DNA of 64,000 nt from an uncultured Flavobacteriales bacterium (lineage in GTDB: Bacteria; Bacteroidota; Bacteroidia; Flavobacteriales_D; Crocinitomicaceae): assembly GCA_937876195.1 (NCBI GenBank), contig CALEIK010000024.1, forward strand, positions 62,001 through 126,000, read 5' to 3'. This document shows, in pieces, positions 52,011 through 61,419 of the stretch. The stretch's first letter is position 1, and every line of letters starts with the position of its first letter. Made by a program: the position numbers and the translations under genes. The notes below the pieces were generated by a model. The model was given only the letters and a program-made list of their open reading frames with translations. It ran no database searches and had not been told where the DNA came from.

Positions 52011-52727
52011 GTGTTGACCTGGTTTCAATTCTTGTTCAAAAAAAAATCACCCCGAGAAGCAGAAATTTATCAATTTATTCATAAGTGCTTTGGCTATAAA
52101 CCTAGCTCATTACTCTATTTCGAGCGCGCTTTAACCCATAAATCCATCACAAACGAAGTTGTAGAGTCAAATGAAAGGCTAGAATTTTTAGGTGATGCCA
52201 TTCTCGATTCAATTATTGCCGAATACCTATACACGAAGTTCCCAGATGAAGATGAGGGATATTTGACCAAGATTAAATCCAAAATTGTGAACCGAAAGAC
52301 CCTTGGTGATATAGGACATGAAATGGGTTTGTATAAGGTAATGAAGTACGATCAAAGTCGATCTATTAAGCTGGAAACGATTGAAGGGAATGCATTTGAA
52401 GCACTCATCGGTGCCATTTATTTAGACGGTGGATACCGCAAGGCACAGCATTCAATAGAGTGGCATATATTTCTTAAATACCTCGATTTAAATCAATTGC
52501 TTGAAGAGGAATTGGACTTTAAATCAAAGCTCTATATCTGGTGTCAAAAAAACAAGTTACCCATTTCATTTGAGGTGGTTTCTGAAGAAAATCTAGGTCA
52601 CGAATGGAAGTACATAGTAGAAGTCGTGATCAATGATAAAGCGTTTGGGAGAGGTGTTGGCTCTTCTAAAAAAAGGGCAGAACAAGTCGCATCCAAGGAA
52701 ACACTTGAGTTGATTGGAGAGCTATAG
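52011..52727 (+). CDS. rnc: Ribonuclease III
   Basis: The 238-residue protein starts at GTG 52011, the base after the fabF stop. It has the RNase III signature NERLEFLGDAILDSIIAEYL (about 58-77), catalytic Glu in EGNAFEALIGAIYLDGG, and a C-terminal double-stranded-RNA-binding domain (DFKSKLYIWCQK to GSSKKRAEQVAS). It cleaves double-stranded RNA in rRNA maturation. Confidence 0.95.
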   Translation: MLTWFQFLFKKKSPREAEIYQFIHKCFGYKPSSLLYFERALTHKSITNEVVESNERLEFLGDAILDSIIAEYLYTKFPDEDEGYLTKIKSKIVNRKTLGDIGHEMGLYKVMKYDQSRSIKLETIEGNAFEALIGAIYLDGGYRKAQHSIEWHIFLKYLDLNQLLEEELDFKSKLYIWCQKNKLPISFEVVSEENLGHEWKYIVEVVINDKAFGRGVGSSKKRAEQVASKETLELIGEL

Positions 52728-52753
52728 AATCTAGGTTAATCGCGGATTACACC

Positions 52754-52782
52754 TTTTGTTTAACTTTTTTAGGTTACTTTTG
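52754..52782 (+). promoter_or_regulatory. Promoter of the M48 peptidase gene
   Basis: TTTTG (52754-52758), 16 bases, then TACTTTTG (52775-52782); transcription would start near 52788, about 60 bases before the ATG. Confidence 0.55.
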
Positions 52783-52848
52783 AAATTATCACATTATTTG
52801 GATCCCTCAATCGTAGGTTGATTTGAATGTTTGTAAATTAAAAGGTAT

Positions 52849-55110
52849 ATGAGCTTTCCTACTTCATTGACACATAAGATAACGTTAGTTTTAATTAGTT
52901 TTTCATTCTCATTTGCATACAGTCAGCAGGTTGATTTTGAAAATTACGTTCCTCTAAAAGCACAAGGTAAAATACCAACCTTTTTCAGTGCAACATCACA
53001 GCAAAAGGTAGATGAAGCCGCTGTGGAGAGTAGAGAAAACATGGACGATGAACTCAAAAATGAATTTCTTGAGTATATCCACTATGGGATTGACGAATTG
53101 CTTTATTCCGGTTTAATTGTTTATGGTGATCCGGCTACGAAGTACGTTGAAAGGGTTGCAAGTAAATTACTCGAAAAGCACCCAAAATTAAAGAAACAGC
53201 TACAGTTTTATACGATTAAATCAAATGTAACGAATGCCTTATCAACGGATCAAGGAGTTGTTTTTGTCACATTAGGATTGCTGAGTCAATTGGAAAATGA
53301 GGCGCAACTGGCGTACGTTTTGGCGCATGAAATCGCCCATTTTCAAGAGGGACATGTCGAAAAATCATATGCCGAGAAAGTTGCAAGTGCAGCTGAAGTA
53401 AACTATGATGACCGAATAGAAAAACTCAGTAATCACTCGAAGGAGCAAGAGTTGAGTGCAGATAAGTTAGGGATAAAATTATACAATGAGGCAGGCTACA
53501 AAAGAAGCGAATTGGTTTCGGCTTTTGATGTAATGATGTATTCCTATTTGCCTTTTGACGAAGTAGAATTGCCAAAAACGTATTTTAATAGTCGACATCT
53601 CTTCGTTCCAGAAAGTTTGTTTCCAGAAGAAATCAATAAAATTCAAGTTGATGAGGATTACGATGATTCGAAAAGTAGCCACCCAAACATCCAAAAAAGG
53701 AAAACGGCCGTTCTTGACGCACTCGATAGCTATTCCAAGTGGGGAAATGAGTTTTTTTTAGTGGATGAGGAAGAATTTAAAACGGTAAGAAATATTGCAC
53801 GTTTCGAATGTTTACGCTTGGACTTGTTAAATATCAACCTTGGGGATGCGCTGTACACTATTTTTCTATTGGAAAAGGAATTCGGGAACAACCTGTACAT
53901 TCATCAGTGTAAAGCAAAGGCTTGGTTGGGATTAGTGGCATTTAAAGAATATGGCAAGTATACAACAACACTTCAAAAGCCAAGTAAAGTAGAAGGTGAA
54001 AGTCACGCCATGCATCACTTCTTATACAATTTATCCAAAATTGAACTTTTCACGATGGGATTGAGAACGATTCGTGATTGTAAAATGGCGTTCCCTCAGG
54101 ATGAAGAAATTAACGCCGTCTACGAAAGAATGGTGAAGTATGCCGTGGACTACAGTAGATTCTCGTTGGAAGACTATTCCGATATGAGTTATGAGCAAGC
54201 CATTGAAGAATTTGAAAATAGCAAGTTAGAGCTACAGCGACAACAGGAAATGGCAGACGCAGACACCTTGGAGATCGAAACGGAAGAATTAAGCAAGTAC
54301 GATAAAATTAAAATCAAAAAGGAAGGAACGAAAGCGCTAGAGGTGGACGAGGAATTCGATTCGGAGGAGTTTTACATTTATGCGTTGTCTGATTTGAAAA
54401 AAGATGAAACATTTAAAGCACTCTACGCTAAATACGAGAAGCAAGCCGAGGAAAAAAAGAAAGAAGAAGATGAATGGTATCAGCTTTCTCGGAAGGAGCG
54501 ATTGAAACGACAAGAGGAGGAAACTAAAAAGTCGATTAGTGAGATCGTGTTACTCGATCCGTCTTTTATGAAAGTAGATAATGGTCAGTTCCGCCCAAAA
54601 GAGTCGAAGGAGTTGGAGGCACAGGTGATTTTAAATATCAAGGCTCAAGGCGAAAGACATGGAGTTGCTGTATATGATTTGACAGATAGTAATCGTAATA
54701 AAATCAATACAGATGGTTACAATGAACGCGCACTTTTAAACGACTTTCTTCGACAAAAAGCCGAGTACTTAGAGGATGAAATGTTCCCTGTTGACTATAC
54801 AGCTTTAAAGGAAATTAGGGAGCATTATGGTGACGTGAACATCATGTTCACGTATGGAGAGCACATCCGAAATATGCATATACCAACTGGGGCGATTATT
54901 GCTGGAATACTATTGCCACCGTTTGGGATACCCTATTTCACGGCGCGATTAGTAACAGGTAATACATATATTTTAGATGTAGTGCTAATAGACATTGAAT
55001 CGGGTGAAATTAGAACAGTAGACACGTTTAGAGCGAAGCAAAAGCCAAATCCTTCAGTACTGAAGGCATCTGCTTATCATGTAATGTCAAAGTTAAAAGG
55101 AACGAAATAA
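52849..55110 (+). CDS. Secreted M48 family zinc metallopeptidase, large form
   Basis: The 753-residue protein has a signal peptide (ending FAYSQQ) and an M48 peptidase domain with LAHEIAHFQEGH (HEIAH at 160-164) and a downstream Glu ligand in EQELSADKLG (about 202). The typical domain ends near 290, so the remaining 460 residues (tetratricopeptide-like helices, a charged stretch around 450-560, and a hydrophobic segment GAIIAGILLPPFGIPY near 683) are extra. It may act on outer-membrane proteins, as other periplasmic M48 enzymes do. Its stop overlaps the next start by one base. Confidence 0.87.
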   Translation: MSFPTSLTHKITLVLISFSFSFAYSQQVDFENYVPLKAQGKIPTFFSATSQQKVDEAAVESRENMDDELKNEFLEYIHYGIDELLYSGLIVYGDPATKYVERVASKLLEKHPKLKKQLQFYTIKSNVTNALSTDQGVVFVTLGLLSQLENEAQLAYVLAHEIAHFQEGHVEKSYAEKVASAAEVNYDDRIEKLSNHSKEQELSADKLGIKLYNEAGYKRSELVSAFDVMMYSYLPFDEVELPKTYFNSRHLFVPESLFPEEINKIQVDEDYDDSKSSHPNIQKRKTAVLDALDSYSKWGNEFFLVDEEEFKTVRNIARFECLRLDLLNINLGDALYTIFLLEKEFGNNLYIHQCKAKAWLGLVAFKEYGKYTTTLQKPSKVEGESHAMHHFLYNLSKIELFTMGLRTIRDCKMAFPQDEEINAVYERMVKYAVDYSRFSLEDYSDMSYEQAIEEFENSKLELQRQQEMADADTLEIETEELSKYDKIKIKKEGTKALEVDEEFDSEEFYIYALSDLKKDETFKALYAKYEKQAEEKKKEEDEWYQLSRKERLKRQEEETKKSISEIVLLDPSFMKVDNGQFRPKESKELEAQVILNIKAQGERHGVAVYDLTDSNRNKINTDGYNERALLNDFLRQKAEYLEDEMFPVDYTALKEIREHYGDVNIMFTYGEHIRNMHIPTGAIIAGILLPPFGIPYFTARLVTGNTYILDVVLIDIESGEIRTVDTFRAKQKPNPSVLKASAYHVMSKLKGTK

Positions 55111-55919
55111 TGAAAGTATTCATAGCAACAATTACATTACTTTTAGTAGTGCCAAATGCAAACGATCTTTCAGCGCAGGATTTTGGGTATCTAGGAAAGA
55201 AAAACACATTTTCTGTGGCTGGAACCGGTGCTATTCGGGTGTTTCCTTATTTGTTTGGGTTACCAGGGTTCTTAGCCAGTGGGGACGGAGAAAGCAAAAT
55301 TGTAAAATACGATCAGAACAATCGAATGAAAGAACGTTCAAAAATTGGGCGTGTGGATATTCGGTTTTCGTATTTGCGATTGTTGACACCAAAAGTGAGT
55401 TTGGGAATTGAATTTGGCTATGAAAAATTCAATTTGGCGATGAGTTCTTTTTCATTGTACAATGAGGATACCTATGATTATTGGGCAACACCCTCAACTC
55501 CAGTATTCAATGCGTATAGCTACATGATTGTCTTGGAGATGCATGCTCGGGGAAGTAGTGCTCCAGCAGGATTTTCTACTGCATTGGGATTAGGGCCAAA
55601 AATATTTGCGTTTGATTATGATCAAAATTATCGATACAATTCAACAGAAGAAATGACCAATCCTTACCCAGTCGGAGCAACTGACATTATTGCAATTAAT
55701 TTCTTTTTTCAAGTAAATTATAGAATGGCACTGACTGATTTTTTAGCTTTTGACATTGGAACAAGGATCCATACTGGGTTTGTATTGCCTCCAAATCCAA
55801 TGGCGCTTTCACAGAGTTATGCTTCCACCTATTCGAAGGATAATTTACGAACGGAATTATTTACAGAAAACTTAGCCAGCCTAATCTCATTAAAGCTCGG
55901 CTTATCCTTCTTATTTTAA
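55110..55919 (+). CDS. Outer-membrane beta-barrel-like protein of unknown function
   Basis: The 269-residue protein has a signal segment (MKVFIATITLLLVV, ending LSAQ) and alternating strands (RVDIRFSYLRLL, VSLGIEFGYEKFNLAM, IAINFFFQVNYRMAL), ending SLKLGLSFLF with the aromatic C-terminal residue of outer-membrane proteins. It is coupled to the M48 peptidase gene through an overlapping TAATG. The two may work together at the outer membrane. Confidence 0.7.
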   Translation: MKVFIATITLLLVVPNANDLSAQDFGYLGKKNTFSVAGTGAIRVFPYLFGLPGFLASGDGESKIVKYDQNNRMKERSKIGRVDIRFSYLRLLTPKVSLGIEFGYEKFNLAMSSFSLYNEDTYDYWATPSTPVFNAYSYMIVLEMHARGSSAPAGFSTALGLGPKIFAFDYDQNYRYNSTEEMTNPYPVGATDIIAINFFFQVNYRMALTDFLAFDIGTRIHTGFVLPPNPMALSQSYASTYSKDNLRTELFTENLASLISLKLGLSFLF

Positions 55920-56527
55920 TTTTCGTTGGGCACTAGAAACCTTAAGAAGTAGTTCAATAGTTGCTCACTTTCTTCAGTGCTATTTTGACAATAAAATCTA
56001 GAATAACCACCATCAATAATGATTCGTCCTTTTCCTATAAACCCCGAAAGAATTAGAGGTTGATCCTCAACCCAAGCCTCTACGGTTAGACGGTAATCCA
56101 TAGGAAAGGCAACAGTGCTTTCTCCAGCGGGAATAAGGTTAATTTCTTCGAGACGCAAATTTCCACGTTCAGCGGAAAGGGCATTTTTTTCGTTAAAATC
56201 ACCATAACTTTCCTTGGTGTACATTTTTTGTGTCAATTGTTTGGATTCAGCCTGCAGCGGCCAGTTTTCAGAGCCAACGTATAATCCGCCACCTTCTTCC
56301 GTAAAGTGAATTAACTGTTCAATTTCTCCTTCAGTGAGTTGACTCGTTGAATTGGAAAATAGAAAGATAGCATTGAAAGTTTTCAAATCGTTTGGTAAGC
56401 TTTCTGAGAATTGAGTAAACATAGCCGACTTATCACAAATTTTGGTGTGATTTCCTAATACTAAGATCTCCTCCTGAGCGCCAGAAGTAAATGCTAAGAA
56501 GAGAAATATTTGGGCAATGCATCGCAT
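55916..56527 (-). CDS. Secreted protein with a glutamine-amidotransferase-like fold
   Basis: About 203 residues starting MRCIAQIFLFLAFTSGAQ, a signal peptide. A region with FNAIFLFSNSTSQLTEGEIEQL and FTEEGGGLYVGSEN is like the flexible loop of class I amidotransferase-like or DUF4350-type domains, though no catalytic Cys is seen. Later GFIGKGRIIIDGGYSRFY. Function unknown. The alternative start at 56542 is TTG, so ATG 56527 is chosen. The stop overlaps the convergent gene by 4 bases. Confidence 0.6.
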   Translation of the reverse strand: MRCIAQIFLFLAFTSGAQEEILVLGNHTKICDKSAMFTQFSESLPNDLKTFNAIFLFSNSTSQLTEGEIEQLIHFTEEGGGLYVGSENWPLQAESKQLTQKMYTKESYGDFNEKNALSAERGNLRLEEINLIPAGESTVAFPMDYRLTVEAWVEDQPLILSGFIGKGRIIIDGGYSRFYCQNSTEESEQLLNYFLRFLVPNEN

Positions 56528-56614
56528 GAACAAAGTGTACAACGCAGTCTAATTTCTGTTCAAAAGCATTGAAAAAAGAAGAATAATACTTAACTTAAAT
56601 AGAAAACCGAACGC

Positions 56615-56974
56615 ATGAATCATATCGAATTGGGACAGAAAGGTGAAGAAATTGCCTTAAACCACTTGTTGACAAAGGGTCACCAACTGGTCGAACGAAA
56701 TTTTAAATTCAAGAAATCAGAAATTGATATTGTGACGAAAAATCAAGGTTTGTTGGTGGTCACGGAAGTAAAAACGAGAAATTCTACAGCTTTGGGAGCT
56801 CCACATTTGTCCATTACTCGTTCCAAACAGCGCCAAATAATCAAAGTCGCTAACTACTTTGTTCAAACGAATGATGTTAAGGAGGAAGTGCGTTTTGATG
56901 TTATTTCCATTATTTTGAATAACAAAGAAATGCACCTTGAACACATTGAAGATGCATTTTACCCATTGGTATAG
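56615..56974 (+). CDS. YraN family protein (UPF0102)
   Basis: The 119-residue protein starts MNHIELGQKGEEIALNHLL and has the nuclease-fold core KFKKSEIDIVTKNQGLLVVTEVKTRN (about 26-51, Asp and ExK residues). The family resembles Holliday-junction-type nucleases, but its role is unproven. Length is normal. The pseudouridine synthase gene has its own promoter after it. Confidence 0.88.
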   Translation: MNHIELGQKGEEIALNHLLTKGHQLVERNFKFKKSEIDIVTKNQGLLVVTEVKTRNSTALGAPHLSITRSKQRQIIKVANYFVQTNDVKEEVRFDVISIILNNKEMHLEHIEDAFYPLV

Positions 56975-56992
56975 CGGAGAGTTCGAACTGTA

Positions 56993-57021
56993 TTGCTTTT
57001 CGAGTTAATGTTGTACCTTTG
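56993..57021 (+). promoter_or_regulatory. Promoter of the pseudouridine synthase gene
   Basis: TTG (56993-56995), 18 bases, then TACCTTTG (57014-57021), a good Bacteroidetes promoter; start near 57027. Confidence 0.65.
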
Positions 57022-57032
57022 CCAAAATATTT

Positions 57033-58067
57033 ATGCTCGTGATGAACACAAGAAAACCAACGAATCGTCGTAACGATTCCAAAAGCAAGCCGTTAAAAGG
57101 TAGAAACTCCTCAACGAAGGCAGTTACCAAGGATACAAAATCGGCAAAATCCAAAGAAGAGAAGTCCAAAGGAAAGTACATTGATTACAAATCAAAAATG
57201 AAGAAGGGGGATCCCTTGCCGACGTTTAATGATGATGCCATTCGGTTGAATAAATATTTGTCGAACGCAGGGATCTGCTCGCGACGTGAGGCAGATGTAT
57301 TAATTTCAACGGGTGTTGTTTCCGTAAACGGTGAGATTATCCTAGAAATGGGGTATAAAGTCAAACCAGGAGACGTTGTAAAGTACGATGGTGGATCCAT
57401 CAAAGCCGAGACAAAAAGATATGTGTTACTGAATAAGCCAAAGGGATTTATCACAACAATGGATGATCCTTTGAATAGAAAAACAGTAATGGCACTCGTT
57501 AAAAAAGCATGCAAGGAGCGTGTTTATCCGGTGGGACGATTAGATAGAGAAACGACGGGACTTTTATTGTTCACAAATGATGGAGATTTAGCGAAAAAAC
57601 TGACCCACCCACAACATAAGGCTGGTAAAATTTACCACGTTGAATTGAACAAGAAGGTAAGTGTCGAGGATTTGAAGAAAATGACGGCGGGGATCGACTT
57701 GGAAGATGGAAAGATTATTTTTGATAAAGCCGAGTTTGTAAATGACACAGACGCCAAAGAAGTAGGTGTTGAACTGCATTCAGGAAAGAATAGAATTGTA
57801 CGTAGAACATTTGAAGCATTGGGGTACAAAGTTGTTAAGTTAGACAGAGTAACCTTTGCAGGATTGAACAAAAGGGATTTACCACGTGGTATGTATCGTC
57901 ATTTGACGGAACAAGAGGTGTCTTTCTTGAAAATGAGACCGTCGAAGCTTGGATCCGAACAAGCGGTGCTTGCGACCGAGGAAGACAACAGTGTTACTAA
58001 AAAGAAAGCGAGTCCTTCAAAACGTACAAGCACGACCAAGGTGAAAAACGAAAAGCAGGAAAGTTAA
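57033..58067 (+). CDS. RsuA/RluB-type pseudouridine synthase with a basic N-terminal extension
   Basis: The 344-residue protein has a Lys/Ser-rich basic extension to about 67, an S4 RNA-binding domain (IRLNKYLSNAGICSRREAD, about 70-88) and a catalytic domain with VGRLDRETTGLLLFTNDGD (Asp near 172). It makes pseudouridine in 23S or 16S rRNA. The basic extension and a Lys/Ser/Thr-rich tail after 315 may bind rRNA. A second ATG at 57042 (MNTRKP) is possible. Confidence 0.9.
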   Translation: MLVMNTRKPTNRRNDSKSKPLKGRNSSTKAVTKDTKSAKSKEEKSKGKYIDYKSKMKKGDPLPTFNDDAIRLNKYLSNAGICSRREADVLISTGVVSVNGEIILEMGYKVKPGDVVKYDGGSIKAETKRYVLLNKPKGFITTMDDPLNRKTVMALVKKACKERVYPVGRLDRETTGLLLFTNDGDLAKKLTHPQHKAGKIYHVELNKKVSVEDLKKMTAGIDLEDGKIIFDKAEFVNDTDAKEVGVELHSGKNRIVRRTFEALGYKVVKLDRVTFAGLNKRDLPRGMYRHLTEQEVSFLKMRPSKLGSEQAVLATEEDNSVTKKKASPSKRTSTTKVKNEKQES

Positions 58068-58101
58068 TTAGAAACTTCAAGTGAAATTTGATTTTTTTAA
58101 A

Positions 58102-58968
58102 ATGAAAAACATACTTATCATCGTCTTGTTATTGGTGCCTTTTGTTACAGAGGCGCAGTCTAAAAAGAAGGTATCCTATGCCAAGGGGACTGTTTTTGGT
58201 TATTGGGGCTACAACAGAACTGGCTATACGAAAAGTAACATGCGTTTTGTTGGTGCAGGCTACGATTTCACGATGCAGGGAGCGAAGGCGCATGACAACC
58301 CTGAAAAGTTTTCGTTTGGCTCGTATTTCAATGTGAAGAACATTACCATTCCACAATTCAACGCACGGGTTGGTTATTATTTCAAAGACCATTGGGCACT
58401 TTCTATTGGCTATGATCACATGAAGTACCTATTTAAAGACGGCAACCAGGTAAAGCTGAGTGGTACCATCAATCCTGGAGTTGATACAGTCACCAATTTA
58501 TCAGGCACGTACAGCGGAGCCGATTTTACGACAGATCGTGAGACCTTTCACTATGAGAATTCAGATGGACTTAATTATTTGCGCGTCGAACTTACCCGAA
58601 CAGATCAATGGCTAAAATTTGGACAAAAGGACTGGTTCGCTGTATCCACGAATGTGGGACTCTCAGCGGGTGGATTACTAACCTTCAATGACTTTACGTT
58701 TGCAGGGCAGAAAGACGTGCGTACGATTTCTATGTCTGGATACGGACTTTCAGTCCATACAGGCTTGCGTTTAGAATTTTTTCGACATGTTTTTCTACAA
58801 TCCAGCTTGAATGGTGGATTTCATCACGTGGTGAAAGCGAAGAATAGACCAAATGATCCTACGGCATACACGCGTCATGCGTATGGTTATTTTGAATTCA
58901 ATACAGTGCTTGGATTCTTCTTCTACCTACGTGGAAAGAATGCGTGTGATTCGTGCCCTGTTTGGTAG
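58102..58968 (+). CDS. Outer-membrane or periplasmic beta-rich protein of unknown function
   Basis: About 288 residues starting MKNILIIVLLLVPFVTEAQSK, a signal peptide. Many amphipathic beta strands follow (YWGYNRTGYTKSNMRF, FSFGSYFNVKNI, FARVGYYFKDHWALSIGYDHMKYLF-like), typical of barrels in this phylum. It ends in ACDSCPVW, with two Cys that could form a disulfide. ATG 58102 is preferred to the GTG at 58081. The stop is next to the convergent receptor's end. Confidence 0.68.
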   Translation: MKNILIIVLLLVPFVTEAQSKKKVSYAKGTVFGYWGYNRTGYTKSNMRFVGAGYDFTMQGAKAHDNPEKFSFGSYFNVKNITIPQFNARVGYYFKDHWALSIGYDHMKYLFKDGNQVKLSGTINPGVDTVTNLSGTYSGADFTTDRETFHYENSDGLNYLRVELTRTDQWLKFGQKDWFAVSTNVGLSAGGLLTFNDFTFAGQKDVRTISMSGYGLSVHTGLRLEFFRHVFLQSSLNGGFHHVVKAKNRPNDPTAYTRHAYGYFEFNTVLGFFFYLRGKNACDSCPVW

Positions 58969-58969
58969 C

Positions 58970-61414
58970 TTATTCCTTGCTTTTTCCACCCAAGCGTAAA
59001 TCTATTTTATAATAGAAGATGGGCAGAAATCCCAATTGATTTCTTGATGCAATCGGTTCAGCGGATGGATCGTCAATATTTGGAGCATAAGCCAAACTCA
59101 ACAAGTTCTTAGAGTTAAACACGTTCACAAGGTCAAGTCCAATTTCATGCGTTGTTTTTTTCGCATTGAACTTCCAGTTGATTTTTAAATCTGTTCTGAA
59201 ATAATCGTAAAACTGACGTGAATTAAAACCATCATCGAGGTAAATTAGCTCGTTCAGTGCTTCAGATTGAGCCACATCGACATAGCCATATCGTTTTCCA
59301 CCAGCAGCAGTCACTTTCAATCCAATCGAGATCGATTGTTTGACCCCAATTTTAAACTCTTTTCCACCAAGCACGTTGACGATGTACAAGCCATTGTAGG
59401 ATGTATTTCTTAGCACCCCATCGCTCCCTTCATATTTGGAGTCGTACACTGTACCTGAAAACATGAAGAAAAATGATTTATCAAAAAACTTTTGTACCGT
59501 AAGCTCAAGTCCGTAGTTGTATCCTGTTCCAGTATTTTTAAGAGGTTCGGGGAAAAACCGCTGAAAACCACTTCCCATATTGATCAACGAAAAAGATGAA
59601 GGAGCAACGGTTACTGGAATGTTGTACAAGTATTGATAGTATGCCTCTGTCTTTACATTGAATCCTTTACTGAAGGCTTTTTCATACCCAAGCGCTGAAT
59701 GAATACTTCGAGAGAAATCCATGTCCATGTTGTGATAGATTCGCTCTCCAGTGATTGCATCCGTTTGATGGTACAAATAGGTGTATTGAGGTTGGGTTTG
59801 ACTGTGCATACCGCCACCTAAGCTAATTGCTTGACCTTTCTTCATGTTCAGTTTCCATCCAATTCTCGGTTCAACAGCACTAATACTATTGCTCAAGCTG
59901 TAATATTGACTGTGGAGTCCTGCCGTGAAATTCATGTTTTCTGTCATGCGCCATTTCCATTGAACAAACGGTTGAATGAGTGCAGCGGTTCCTGTATAGT
60001 CCCATCGAAGATCAAAATCATCGTGATTGGAAGCGTCGTGCCCTGGTGCAAGTACCGAGTCAACCATGTCAAAAAAGTAGTAATCGAAATTGATACCCGC
60101 TTGAATAAGGTGCCTGATGTTGAATTTGTGCTTTAAGCTGAAATATGCCGATGCCTTCGAAACAGAAAAACGATAATCCATCAGTGGATACATGGCGTCT
60201 ACTGTAATGTTGTTCTCACTATCTACAGAGCGAATAAGGAAATCGTGATGTGAATTTTGAATTTCTTGGGAATATGCAACGCTTGTGGCGATAAATGTTT
60301 TTTCATTGATTGGCTTTTTATAGGTCAGACCTCCCACATACATCGAAGTATTGAAATATTGATCTCGATCACCTTCACCATATACTTCTTCTGTAAATTC
60401 GGTTTGGTCGGAAATGATGATGGAAATTTTGCTGGCACCCCCAATTCCAAATAGGGATAAATTGCCCCCATTTTTAAGTTGCCAGTTGAATTTAAAGGCG
60501 CCATCACCGTACACTGGAACGGCATCAGTACCGATTTGTATCCCCAATGCCTGAAACATGCTCAGGGTAGAATAGCGACCCATCACCAAATAATTTGATT
60601 TACCCGATTTGCTTAATGGACCTTCAGCCATCAATTCTGTTCCAAGAAAACCAAACTGTCCCGTTAGTTCGTGCTTTTCGTTGTTACCATTGCGTAGTTT
60701 TAAATCAAAAACGCCAGAGGTAGAGTTACCATATTCTGCAGGGAAAGCACTCATGAAAAAGTCAGAGTTGGCCAAAATTTTATTATTGAGTATCGCTACG
60801 GGACCACCAGTACTACCAGAAATCGCAAAGTGTGAAGGATTGGGGATATCAATTCCCTCTACGCGCCACACGACGCCTAGCGGTGAGTTTCCGCGAATAA
60901 CAATATCATTTCGAGAATCATCGGCACCACCAACTCCCGCAAAATTTGACGCCATACGTGCTGGATCAGAGCGTGAACCAGGATAGCGATCAGTTTCTTC
61001 GACCGAAAATTGCTGCGCTGAGAGCAGTGCCATTTCATTAATGACCGTTCCTTTTTTTCGGGCCGTCACAATTACTTCTTCTTGTTCCTGAAAACTCTCT
61101 GTCATTCCTAAGTTAACAATCGCCTGCTTGCCAGAAGTGACATCAACAGTGATGGTTTTATTGTCATACGTGAGATACTTCGCAACGAGCTGATGTTTTC
61201 CTACAGGAACATTGTCTATGCTAAATTGACCGTCAAGATCCGTGATTGCTCGATATTTAGTGACCGTATCAAAGGTGAATAGTTCAATCCGTACTCCTGA
61301 AAGCGGAAATTGAGTTTCGGAATCATAGACTGTTCCTCGAACAGTTTGTGTCGGCTGAGAAAATCCAAAAAATACATTCAGCGCTATCAGTGAGAATAGC
61401 AGACAAAATTTCAT
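58970..61414 (-). CDS. TonB-dependent receptor with carboxypeptidase-regulatory domain (paralogue 2)
   Basis: The 814-residue protein has a signal peptide (ending FGFSQ), a regulatory domain, a plug (EEVIVTARKK, RMASNFAGVGGADDSRNDIVI, RGNSPLGVVWRVEGID) and a barrel ending KIDLRLGGKSKE. The plug matches the receptor at 21175 nearly residue for residue (SRNDIVIRGNSPxGVxWRxEG, SDFFxSAFPAEYGN), so the two are close paralogues. It is the second gene of an operon with a peptide-binding lipoprotein 5 bases upstream, so peptide or peptide-like ligand import is possible (inference). Confidence 0.88.
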   Translation of the reverse strand: MKFCLLFSLIALNVFFGFSQPTQTVRGTVYDSETQFPLSGVRIELFTFDTVTKYRAITDLDGQFSIDNVPVGKHQLVAKYLTYDNKTITVDVTSGKQAIVNLGMTESFQEQEEVIVTARKKGTVINEMALLSAQQFSVEETDRYPGSRSDPARMASNFAGVGGADDSRNDIVIRGNSPLGVVWRVEGIDIPNPSHFAISGSTGGPVAILNNKILANSDFFMSAFPAEYGNSTSGVFDLKLRNGNNEKHELTGQFGFLGTELMAEGPLSKSGKSNYLVMGRYSTLSMFQALGIQIGTDAVPVYGDGAFKFNWQLKNGGNLSLFGIGGASKISIIISDQTEFTEEVYGEGDRDQYFNTSMYVGGLTYKKPINEKTFIATSVAYSQEIQNSHHDFLIRSVDSENNITVDAMYPLMDYRFSVSKASAYFSLKHKFNIRHLIQAGINFDYYFFDMVDSVLAPGHDASNHDDFDLRWDYTGTAALIQPFVQWKWRMTENMNFTAGLHSQYYSLSNSISAVEPRIGWKLNMKKGQAISLGGGMHSQTQPQYTYLYHQTDAITGERIYHNMDMDFSRSIHSALGYEKAFSKGFNVKTEAYYQYLYNIPVTVAPSSFSLINMGSGFQRFFPEPLKNTGTGYNYGLELTVQKFFDKSFFFMFSGTVYDSKYEGSDGVLRNTSYNGLYIVNVLGGKEFKIGVKQSISIGLKVTAAGGKRYGYVDVAQSEALNELIYLDDGFNSRQFYDYFRTDLKINWKFNAKKTTHEIGLDLVNVFNSKNLLSLAYAPNIDDPSAEPIASRNQLGFLPIFYYKIDLRLGGKSKE

Positions 61415-61419
61415 TCGTA

